From Axinella damicornis (lineage: Eukaryota; Porifera; Demospongiae; Axinellida; Axinellidae): a stretch of 64,000 bases of DNA. Positions within the stretch are counted from its first letter, which is position 1, and each line of letters begins with the position of its first letter. The notes under the pieces were generated by a model. That model saw nothing but the letters and a program-made list of their open reading frames with translations. It searched no databases and had not been told where the DNA came from. The stretch is taken from positions 3,100,081-3,164,080 of the forward strand of contig OZ007508.1 of NCBI GenBank assembly GCA_963931865.1. The letters are read 5' to 3'. Of this stretch, positions 54,110 to 64,000 are shown in pieces. A program made the position numbers and the translations under genes.

Positions 54110-55925
54110 AATAAATAGGGAGTTGTCTTTTCACCATCCCATGCGGCAACGCCCACTACTCGTTACGTGCATGACTCTGAATATCGAATCTCATCGTCAC
54201 GGCCGGCATCATCCGATGATCATCAACAGACGTCCACGCCGCGCCCACCAACGAAATTGCCGACAAAGAGTGAGAGTACTGCACCATCATTGCATGGTGT
54301 GTGGAAAAGTGCATCTCAGTGAATTAACAACCTTCCGCGTTTCTAAAGTTTACAGTTAATTTCAAGATACGGAGCCTAATCTCTTTGTGAACTTCAAGCT
54401 TGTCGGCTAATTAACTTATAGGCCTACTACGTCAACTGATGGAACAGCTCAGCCATGCAAGTCTCGGAGGAGAACAGCGCAGAGTAAACGAATCAATGGA
54501 GGTCTCTGACAGTCAGGAGTTTGCCAGTTGCAGTCAGCACTCAATCGGATCATCCAAGAGGCTCCTACACCCAAGTCCATGGTTCCCTTCTGCCCTCTTC
54601 CCAGGCTCTCTGCGGGGTCCTCCCTGTTGAGTATGTATCTCACTCCCGTCAAGTGTTGAAGGCAGGGTCCTAATAGACCATGCAGTTGGACAGTCCAAGA
54701 TCTCATACCCACCATCCTACCTTTGCTCCACAGCAACAGTAGCAAGGTCAAAGTTCATTCCAGAGTGAAGAGCATTGATCAGCAGAAATATAGTCCCTTC
54801 CCTGTGAATGGAGTACTTGTACTAGTGCTGTGCAGTCATTGTGCACTCTAAAACCACTACCGATTGTGTGAGAATTATGTGAGAATTATATGCATGTGTA
54901 GTAACTAATTTGCTGCTTAAATGTGCACAGCGGCTACAGGCACACTGCAAAGTGCAAACAATGGCTGAGAGTCTTCGTGATCAGTGAAGATTCTCAGGTT
55001 CTGCACTTGTAAACTCACACAGTGACACACATGCATGCATGTGCGCACGCACACACATTCAAACAATTGTGCCTATAATACTGCATCATTCAGCATTAGC
55101 TATTTCCTCAGTAAGTAGCGATTGCTTGAATACATACGATGAAGCAGCAGTTTTTTGCCCACTATGATTATGATCGTACTAGCCTCATTCCCAGGCTGCG
55201 TCCTGGGAACGAGGCTAGATTGTGCAGTTGTGATTGTCACTGTCACTGTACTCAGTATGGTAGTAGGTAGAAATAGAACATAATTATTGTTGTGCCAGTA
55301 GCTAATCAACTTTGGATTTGCTGTAGGTAACAGTTCAATTACATGCAGTTGCGCTAACAATGCTCTCATAATGTGTTTCAGTGGGCCATGCACCCACCGA
55401 GAGGGACACACCCCCTATGGGTCATGCCCCTCTAGTTGTCCACCACTGGAATGGGAACGGAATTGGAAACACCGCTGACAGTTGTTAATAGTTAGCTACT
55501 AAGATAATGTAGCGTCAGTGTAAAATTAATGTTACTAAGGTTAGGTAGGTACTTCTTGCACGCATACACACATGTACAAAATCCTTATGAGTGCTTCAAG
55601 TTTTACATTAAAATTAATTTTTTTACTGTAATTTCTGGCCATATATAGATGGTTCAACGGTTGGTGTATTATCTATGATCTGGCTGTGTCAGTTTCGAAA
55701 ATTTATTTGGATTACGTATTGTTTATGACGTCATTCGTCTTGATATAGCTTATAGCTATCTGAGCTATATTATAGATGTCTCGGTTTTTGAAGGTTGCAG
55801 GACCAGGTAAATGCTCCGCTACGTGCATAGTTGAATACGTTATAGAATCCTGACTTGCAATATAACAGTCTAGAATGTTTTATTAGCGTTGGTGTACGTA
55901 TGCATGAAGTAAACTACCTGTGCAG
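54110..55925. other. No gene recognised
   Basis: Contains a short foldback at 55181-55217 (TAGCCTCATTCCCAGGC and complement). A 63-codon frame from 54439 (MEQLSHASLGGEQRR) has no support beyond openness. Confidence 0.45.
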
Positions 55926-56179
55926 GGAGCTGGGTCGTGAAGAGCTCTCCTAGGGCGCTCGGGAGGTTTCCAATGGAAGGTGCTCTCTCTGTGCTGGGTA
56001 GCCAACTGCACAGCATCAAGTCCTACAGTGCTAGTCTGCTTGTGCCCCACTCCACCTCTCCACCCCTCACCAACACCATGCCCTCACACGCCCCTCCTCC
56101 ACTCCCTCAATACCTCCACGCCTCAAGGCAGGGCCACTTTTATTCCACCGATGCATGTCCATGTCACATTACAAGAAAG
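55926..56179 (+). CDS. Possible N-terminal exon of the protease relic
   Basis: AG-flanked start and donor AAAG/GTCAGT. It reads WVVKSSPRALGRFPMEG and continues serine-rich (SIKSYSASLLVPHSTS). A mitochondrial presequence would look like this, but the link to the downstream exons is inference and I see no certain homology. Confidence 0.3.
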
Positions 56180-56219
56180 GTCAGTCAATTATTAGCCTCT
56201 TGGTAGAACCAGCACATTC

Positions 56220-56338
56220 CCTCCTGCCGTCCCTCCCTCCCTCCCGCCATCCCTCCCTCCCGCCATCCCTCCCCTCCCCCCCTCATTCCCTCTCTCCCTC
56301 CCCCCCCCCCCCCCCCCCCCCCCCCCTCTCTCTCTCCC
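56220..56338. repeat. CT-rich tract with 27-base poly-C
   Basis: Repeated CCCTCC units followed by C at 56300-56326, directly before the membrane-segment exon of the protease relic. Confidence 0.9.
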
Positions 56339-56872
56339 TCAACAGCAGTACAATAATAACTGTGGCACTATGCACTATAGTGACACTGCTTGCGATACGA
56401 TTGGCCTATAATGTGTTCTTCCAGCGGGGTGGGACGTCGGGGAAAGCTGGTGGATCCTCCTCTTCTTTGAACCCCTTTGTGAGTCAACGCCTGTCCAATG
56501 AGTCCTGCTCCCAGGCCATACCTCCAGTAGTTCATCGACAGGTTCTATTGGTCCTGTCTTGCAGACCTACATGAGCCGGGCGAGGACGACTATCATCACG
56601 AAGCCTACCCCGGGGAGCACATGGTGAGTACCCTGCCTTCCCACCGCAGCATTTGGCACTTGCTTGCAGTGGTAACTACAAATGCTGGGGTGAGAAGGCC
56701 TAGCTGGGTACAAGCTGTACAGTGAGTATGCTGCATCCTGTGAACAGCCATTATTGCCTTACCTCTGTGCCAGCTGTGATGGCCTAGCTTGACCTTGTAC
56801 CCTAAGGCCTAAGGAGTGGGTGGGGGTTACCCTGTGCACTCAGGAATATGAGTTTGCGACCATCAGTGCTGA

Positions 56873-57196
<324 letters not shown>

Positions 57197-57544
57197 TAGG
57201 TCTCAAATAAGGCCCAGTATAGAAATCAGGTGACAAGTATGAATGCCTACACATGTAGCCTACAGTTGTTATGGCAACCTACAGTTGTCATTGCACTGCC
57301 ATGGCAGCCTACATTAGTGCTGCCACTAGCCAACAGTCACCATGGTAACAGTACTATGGCAACCTCATTGTTTGCAGGTGTTGGCTCTGCCAGGGTTCGT
57401 GACCTCTTCAATCAGGCTCGCAGACAATTGCTCCTTGCATCATGTACATTGATGAGATTGACACTATGGGAAGAACCAGGAGATCAGGGTGGGTGGGGAA
57501 GCCCCCTGCAATTAGTTTGCAGCCATTGATCTTGTGTTCACATA

Positions 57545-58200
57545 GCGTAAACCACCAATTATCGGCATGACTTTATTATCGGCACCCGACATACCAATTA
57601 TCGGCGCTTAGTAAACGGAGAGTAAGCGGCGAAAATACGGATTCCGTTCGCATTACGTCATCGTCGCGCAAGCTGTTTACAAGGCTGAAGCTTTGCAGAA
57701 GGTTTGTCTTTGTTTAAACTGGATGTCCTTTTAGCCATTTTATGTTGTAGGGCTGTTCATGTCTAATCAAAACAAGCGTAGGGGGAGACCGCGACCTTGG
57801 GTCCTCTCCTGCCACTGGATCAGACTTTTGAGGACGACTAGCATGACTGTGCTGGATCAGAATGGGTGGAGTGCGTGTGCAAGAGATGGCTCCACGAATG
57901 TGCCACGTACTGGATGTGGAAGAAAGAGAATTGTTTTGCTTTTACTGTGTAGTGTGATGAACGAATTTTATTCAAAAATTCATATATTGAAGGGGTTGCA
58001 TGCTTTGGTGTTTTTTTTTTCACTGGGTGATAGATAGAATGGTCATGAACCTGGGGGATTTGTGGTGGATTTTGTGGCCTTCAGGGGATGGAGGTGAGTC
58101 GATGCCATCAGCATGTGCCGATAATTGACCCAGGATTATCTATGGGAGTACTAGGCAGTGACGATAATACGTACAGGGTGCCGATAATTGATTTGCGTGA
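57545..58200. mobile_element. DNA transposon relic in the protease relic
   Basis: The words ACCAATTATCGGC and TGCCGATAATTG recur near both ends. Inside, plus-strand frames give NKRRGRPRPW (AT-hook-like) and, one frame over, EWVECVCKRWLHECA, a CxC..W.H..C pattern seen at the C-terminus of pogo-like DDE transposases. Frameshifted, so dead. Inserted between the Walker B exon and the next exon. Confidence 0.5.
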
Positions 58201-58876
58201 GGTTGCATTCGCTAGTGCACTGCTAAAAGCTGGAAATACGTAACAGCTTTAAAGGTGGTAGGGCTTATAGAGGGCATGACATTCTATACGTCCGTGCAAG
58301 TTTGGTGTCTTGGAACCGTTCCTAGACGATGCTGCAAATCATGCAAATTCAGGTGGGTTATGCTACACAGCGCCTCCGGTGAAGGCTACAACGAACAGGA
58401 GAGCACACTGAACCAGCTGCTTGTCGAGATGGATTGTAATGACAGAAAAATCCTCCTCCTTCCTCCTCTTACTATTCTATGCTTTCTTAGTTTACCCTCC
58501 TCCCCCCTCCTTCTCCTTCCCTCCTGCAGGCATTAACGACCTGGAAGGTGTGGTGATGCTGGCCTCCACCAATCGTGTGGACATCTTGGACCATGCACTC
58601 CTGTGACCTGGGAGGTTTGACCGACAAATTGCCATTGACCTCCCCACCCTTCCAGAGAGTGGAAGGCCATCTTTGAGGTCTACTTGAGGAGGATCCTGCT
58701 GGAGAAGGCTGTAGAAACGTACTCCTTGATACTGGCTGCTCTCACTCTTGGTCATAGTGGTGAGGGTTGTGGGGGGAGACGGAGGAAGGGAGAGGCTGCG
58801 TGCAGTGTGTGTCCCCTATTTACTGCATCATTATTTTCCTTGTCACCATTCCCAACACTGCACACAATACACACAC

Positions 58877-58877
<1 letters not shown>

Positions 58878-58908
<31 letters not shown>

Positions 58909-59000
58909 TACTACACACACACTACACACACATACACACTACACACTACACACACACACACACTACACACACACACACACACACACTACACACACACTAC
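58878..59000. repeat. (CA)n-rich microsatellite
   Basis: Impure CA/ACT repeat in the protease relic, directly before the NIANIVNEAAL exon. Confidence 0.9.
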
Positions 59001-60799
59001 ACTCACCAGGAACCAACATAGCTAACATTGTCAATGAGGCAGCTCTGCATGCATCCAGAGAGAAAGAGACGTACGTGAGAGAGGATGACTTTGACTATAC
59101 CATTGAGAGGGTAATTGCAGGTAGGGAAGACCCAGCGTACCACGTACTGTCATCCACAAACCACTTCCAGCGAGGTGGTGGGCCTGTAGTCTTATGGGTC
59201 TGTAGTCTCATGGGCCAGATCCTCACACACGCTAAAGTCTGGTCAAACTCCCATCATCTACTTGTGAGTATTATTATACTAGTCACGATTTTTGTGGAGT
59301 GCTAATTTTGTATCTTGTGATTTTAATGCAGCTGGTACATTGTACATGATAGGCAGCAGAAAAGCATTCACCGGTTGTACCCACTTAAAATCCACGGATG
59401 ATAACAACCAGCTAACAGATCATGAATATCATGTCATGTACTCACGGGAGCTACACCAGACCCTCTTCGAGGATCTGACCCACAAGACTAGTATATCATC
59501 GATCATTCCCACGAGGCTGCCCCTGCATGCACACACACACACAGGTATGGAGAAGAAAAGTAGTGTGATGACGCCGGCTGAGCGGAAAGTGGTGGCGTTC
59601 CACGAGGCAGGCCACACCCTCACTGGCTGGCTGTTGGAGCACACAGACCCCATCACGAAGGCATGTGACCATCACATGATGGGTATTCAGCTATCATGTC
59701 ACCAGCATGTGACACTGTTCCCCCCAGGTCAGTATCATCCCAAGGACAAAAGGCACCCTGGGGTTTGCCCAGTATCTCCCCTCAGACCAGAAGTTGTACT
59801 CAACAGAACAGGTCAGGTGATCTGCTTCACTGCCGCTGCTCTTCAAATGATTTCCACTTTCCCTCACTCCTGTACAGCTGTTTGATTTTAGGGGGGAGAG
59901 CAGCTGAGGCACTCAGGAAGAGGCAGGTGGTGCAGTATGGCATGAGTCCAGTGATCGGCCACATCTCCTTTCCCTCCATGGAGCCAGGGGAAGTTGGAAA
60001 GAGGCCATATAGCAAACAGCACTCAAAGATGATAGATGAGGTCAGTGTAATGTCTTAGCAATGCTGAATCACTAAGTGGAATTTTCAGGACTGATTATAG
60101 TGACATATGAAGCCAAGAGCACATGATGACATCATTGCTTTTTCCCCCTAGTTAATTTGCAAACAGCATGATCGAAGACATCGAGGACCGGTATCTGCTT
60201 CTCCTTCGTACGATCCATGTCCTCAGCCGGAGGTAGGAAGCTGGAGGGACGAGTGGCCGTTGTGACAGCCTCCACAGACGGGTGCGTGGCTGGGCATTGA
60301 AACGGCAAATTTGAGTAATATTATGCAAAATTCCAGCTAGCTATATTCCATCCTGGCGCGACTCACGGGAGGAAAGATACCAGGCCCTCCCCCGCTTTGC
60401 GTACTGCAAGTGATGAAAACCTGGATGGGGCCTAGGGATGAGGCTATCTCTCCACTTTGTGGTGCTGATTACACACTATCACGGATTATTCTATCGCAGA
60501 ATCATTCTACCATAGATATAGTATGTCTACTATTCTATCACAGATTCATTCTACTATTCTGTACACACTGTGAACATGAGTCGTTATTTCCTGCGTTGAA
60601 AGTGCCCATTTTCACTTTCAGATCAACTCCAAGGAAGGCTACCTAACCAAGCTACCTGAGCTTCCATAGAAAGGTAGTTGCTCTCATAACAGAGCCTAAA
60701 GGCCTAACCACAAGTATGAACACCTGAACAGTGTATTTTCACTTGGTAGCGCTTCTTGACATTTATTTGCTGCCCTGTATATGAACGAAATCTTCCTAC

Positions 60800-60849
60800 C
60801 CTCCCCCTCCCCCTCCCCTGTCCCCCCCCCCCCCCCCCCCCCCCCCCCC
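60800..60849. repeat. C-rich tract with 28-base poly-C
   Basis: C run at 60822-60849, eleven bases before the second PH exon piece; it may serve as or replace a polypyrimidine tract. Confidence 0.9.
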
Positions 60850-61184
60850 TTTTCCAAAGAACTGGAAACAGAGATGGTTTGTTCTGTATCGTAATGAACA
60901 GAAGTTCTATAATGCCAGAGGTGAGGTGGAGCCTCTGAGAATAATAAAACTGGAAGACGCTACTTCTGTGGAGAGGGATGAGACAGCTGGAAAGCCATTC
61001 TGGTTCAGGTGTGTGGGTGGGATGTATCAGTTAGGAGGGGGGTGGGTTTAGTTTCAAGGTTTAGTCTGTTCAGAAAGCTGATCAGATCAGAGTGGTTCCT
61101 CTAAGAGGACATGCTCATATAATACCCATTCCCCGAAACATAACCCTGGGATACAATGACGTCTTAATATTTTATTGATCCATT

Positions 61185-61370
61185 GTGCCCCTGTCTCTCT
61201 CTCTCCTCCTTCCTTTTCTCTTCCCCTCCCCTCTCTCTGCCCTTCTCTCTCCTTCCCTCTCTCCCCCCTCCCCACTCCCTCCCTCCCTTCCCCGTCCCTC
61301 CTTCTCTCCCTCCCTCCCCCCTCTCTCCCCCCTCCCCCTCCCTCCTTCCCCCTTCCCAACCTTCCTCTCT
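61185..61370. repeat. CT-rich low-complexity tract
   Basis: About 185 bases of CTCTCC/CCCTCC. All open frames on both strands here are compositional artefacts. Confidence 0.9.
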
Positions 61371-61479
61371 CACATGCTACGTTCTTCATGTTTGCCAGTA
61401 GTGAGTCCGAAGCTGATGAGTGGGTGAACATACTGGACTGGAAACTGGTTAGACCATTCATGGTGTGGTCTAAGTAGGA

Positions 61480-63360
61480 TAGAGCCCTCTCAGTCACACT
61501 TGTACCCCTTGGAACACTCTGCCAGTGTTAATTATTGGCCTCAGGCTTGCCCTCAACCAATTATTAGCAATGCCGCCAGTTCCAACGGTGTTTATGTGGG
61601 TTAACCCTTTACCACCCACAGATTAAGGAGGTCAGTGTAAATCATACCCTAGATAAGGTTCCCATTGGTTTTCACACTCAAAACTTCACACAGAACTGCA
61701 CACAGCCATGCTTTCCACATTCGTGATTCTGACCACACCCACTCATTAAATTGTGCACGATCAAGATGCTCGTGCGACGGTAACTCGCTCTAGCAGAAAA
61801 ATCAGCCTTGAACACTGGAATTCGAGGCTCTGCAAGGTGAGACCATTGTTTTCTAGGCCCATTTATGCTTAAAACACAAGAAATCGCCTACCCGGCTTCA
61901 ACCAAGGGCTGTTCAAAGCTGAGCACAGCTGAGCCCAGACGCGGCCATGCTCTTTGCACCCTTCGGGTGCACCCACCCACCTCCCCCTGTCCCACCCTTT
62001 CTGCTGGCGCAGAGCATATCTCCCAAGAACATTGCCGGATGTGACATCATGAAGCTGAAAGTCTCATGACTCATTGGGTGGGAAAGGGCTAAAGCCCTCT
62101 TGATGAAGCACTAGTAGTGCCCATGTCCACCAATTAAACTGAAGTGTGCTGCCAACAATGGGCCAATGAACCACTATTGGTCACTGGGAATAGACTTAGA
62201 AGAGAACGTTGCACTCGGTATGTGAATGAAATTTGAAGCTGAGGATTGTGCCATTGTTGGCAGCATATAAAGAGATTTCCAATGATGTCCTTAAAAATCT
62301 CGGTCACATTTTTGTCAAAAATCACGGTCGGCCAAAGGCTATATATAATCCATGGATTGTTGTGATAAATTCAACCGACAGCAAAATGGACATCATTGGA
62401 ATGCTCCATTCATGCTGATCACAAGTGTGCTAATCCCAGCTTCGTATCTCACTCCTAGCTCTCCTAGTTCAAGACACCTAGCATATTAGGCACCAATTGA
62501 ATGCTGAGTTGGTGTGAACCACATTGACCGCTCTGATCTGTCTCTCTCCCAGGCTGGCGGTTCTGCTGAGGGGTAGTCATCTACTCCTGACCGTTTGCAG
62601 TATAGCAGATTCGAAGAGATCTCTGATCATAATATCATCCAGCAACTGACACCACAAATCATGCATATATCACATGACTTCCACTACATAAATGTTTTGG
62701 TCAACCATATAATAAGGTGATAACTTTGGGTGCATGATGAAAGGTGGTTCAAGTGGATGGTCACTCTATAGCCTCGTTCCCAGGCTCCTCCCCGTATTTT
62801 TCTTCACTGCACGCACAGGGGGGAGCCTGGGAACGAGGCTAGATGGTCAAAACATCATTAATTTGCGTGCATAGTTGTATCCGATTAATGAGGCAATACA
62901 TATACCCACTTTCAGAACAGAAAGGGCTTTCAGCGCAGCCTATACTTCTGCAATAATTATATGGACTGGGTTTAAGTGGAGGTGGTGCTAGTCTTAGTAA
63001 TTACTGAACTGTACAAGACCCCCTTGCACCCTGAAATTATTAGTTGCATGCTAACTCTTATCAGAATGTACTTCAGGCGATGACGGCTGCAGTGATAATT
63101 ATATAGGTCCTGTGTTTATTCCCCATGGGCCAGACAATACTGTTACTAGGGGCCGGCTAGGTTTTATGACTTAATTTGCAACGTATATAAAGCATGATCT
63201 GTGCATGGCTACATTGTTATGATTGTGTGAGTAAACGTGCTACAGCCGAATATATAGAAAATCTAGTGTGAACAGCTGTCTATCAGTGGGGCCGGGCGGG
63301 GATACGCATGTGTCGATAACTATAAGTCATGTGAAAGGAAACACTATTGCAATGTATATA
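61480..63360. other. Repeat-bearing spacer, no gene
   Basis: 61740-61960 is a copy of the dispersed repeat at 24.8-25.0 kb. 62770-62843 is a foldback with arms TAGCCTCGTTCCCAGGC or its complement. No coding domain seen. Confidence 0.5.
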
Positions 63361-63394
63361 GAGGAACAGCAAACTCAGCTGAAGGGAGAATAAG

Positions 63395-63720
63395 CCTATA
63401 CTTGTTGCAGCCCCGAATGAACACACCCAAAAGAAAGCGGGAAAAATAAGCCTATATTATAATAGTCTACTTGTAGCAGCCCTGAATGAACACACCCAAA
63501 GGAAAAAAAAGAAAAGGGGGAAAAAAGAAAAGGAAAAAAAAAGAATAATTAGTCTAGCAACCCCGATTGAACACACCCAAAAGAACAAAAAAAAAGGGGG
63601 AAAAAAAGAAAAGAAAAAAAAAGAATAAGCTATACTTATACTATATATAGCAGCCCTGAATGAACACTCAACCAAAAGAAAAAAAAAGAAGGGGAAAAAA
63701 AGAAAAAAATACAACCTAGC
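63395..63720. repeat. A-rich tandem repeat, about 4 copies
   Basis: Repeats of about 75-100 bases, each starting GCAGCCCTGAATGAACACAC or a variant and followed by a purine (AAAAGAAAAGG) stretch. Purine on the plus strand throughout. Confidence 0.8.
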
Positions 63721-64000
63721 AACACACCAACCCCTCCGTGACAGGTCAGACACCGAAGTGTAAGCCTCAGGAGCGCTGGATAGGCGTCGGTGACTGGAAT
63801 CACAGGAGGCTAACCTGCTTTCAACCAGAACACCTTTCTTTAGCTTCGGTGGTCAGATGGGAACCGGCGTACTCCGGCTGCTAGGCGGGGAAGTCAGGAA
63901 CCGGTGTGTACGGAGTGGCCCAGACTCGTACTCGGTTATTGGGGAGACGAACACTCAACCCCCAGGCTGCAAAGCAAGTGCTTAGTGAGTGTGCCATCCC

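Larger units (their letters stand above)
60622..61478 (+). pseudogene. DAPP1-like PH domain fragments
   Basis: Three pieces: INSKEGYLTK (60622 on, then a TAG before the next donor); KNWKQRWFVLYRNEQKFYNA to DETAGKPFWFR (60860-61008); and ATFFMFASSESEADEWVNIL then DWKLV (about 61384-61478). Together they resemble the PH domain of the adaptor DAPP1/Bam32, with the basic KxWKxRW lipid-binding loop and the EADEW helix. The stop in piece one, the missing AG acceptor before piece three and the absence of an SH2 domain suggest decay. If real, it would bind membrane phosphoinositides. Confidence 0.65.

Noticed and set aside
55937..56206. Confident mitochondrial presequence of the protease
   Set aside because: The composition is suggestive, but no homology is visible and the next exon is separated by a low-complexity tract; listed only at low confidence.
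61087..61497. Open frames of 70-136 codons on both strands
   Set aside because: The CT-rich tract lacks stops in several frames; the composition (Pro/Ser/Leu or Arg/Glu/Gly) is an artefact. Only the last part of the plus strand is PH-like.
63925..64000. tRNA-like sequence on the minus strand (CTTGCTTTGCAG with a B-box-like GGTTGAGTG)
   Set aside because: The acceptor stem and D arm do not form convincingly and the end is cut by the window; it may be a tRNA-derived repeat.

Overview
The window looks like nuclear DNA of an early-branching animal, most likely a sponge. It has spliced genes with GT-AG introns. The extracellular modules (Calx-beta, Sushi/CCP, Ig) are characteristic of animals, and Calx-beta-rich surface proteins are a known sponge feature (aggregation factors). 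Relics of paraplegin and of a DAPP1-like PH adaptor lie near the right end. The DNA is rich in foldback/MITE elements, microsatellites and long poly-G/poly-C runs. The species assignment is inference; a cnidarian or another invertebrate is not excluded.

Layout. From about 0.9 to 49.4 kb lies one cluster of modular cell-surface genes. Gene A (minus, about 9.8 to 0.9 kb) encodes alternative signal peptides, three Calx-beta domains and at least five CCP domains; its C-terminus was not found. Gene B (minus, 33.66 to 12.97 kb, about 27 exons) encodes a signal peptide, repeated Calx-beta x3 plus CCP units, a transmembrane segment and a tyrosine-rich cytoplasmic tail. Gene D (plus, from 34.04 kb) encodes a signal peptide, three Ig domains and three CCP domains; it diverges from gene B across about 375 bp, and its 3' end is lost near an assembly gap (41239-41438). 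Gene C (plus, 41.9 to 49.43 kb) is an inverted paralogue of gene A: signal peptide, three Calx-beta, two CCP and a short hydrophobic C-terminus that suggests a GPI anchor. Its frame closes exactly at 503 residues.

Each Calx-beta domain is encoded by two exons. With few exceptions the signal-peptide, Calx-beta, Ig and CCP exons use phase-1 junctions, so modules can be copied, swapped or skipped without breaking the frame. Tandem, inverted and relic copies throughout show that this has happened often. The set resembles what one would expect of an allorecognition, adhesion or immune-type locus: one receptor with a signalling tail, two shorter sister proteins, one of them apparently membrane-anchored, and a divergent Ig/CCP partner.

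From 49.4 to 55.9 kb there is little coding evidence. From 55.9 to 61.5 kb lie two decayed genes on the plus strand: a paraplegin-like m-AAA protease with a premature stop, frameshifts and a deletion at the active-site region, and a DAPP1-like PH domain. The last 2.5 kb is repeats. Several broken exons in gene B could be either real decay or uncorrected assembly errors; the abundance of homopolymers makes the latter a serious possibility.
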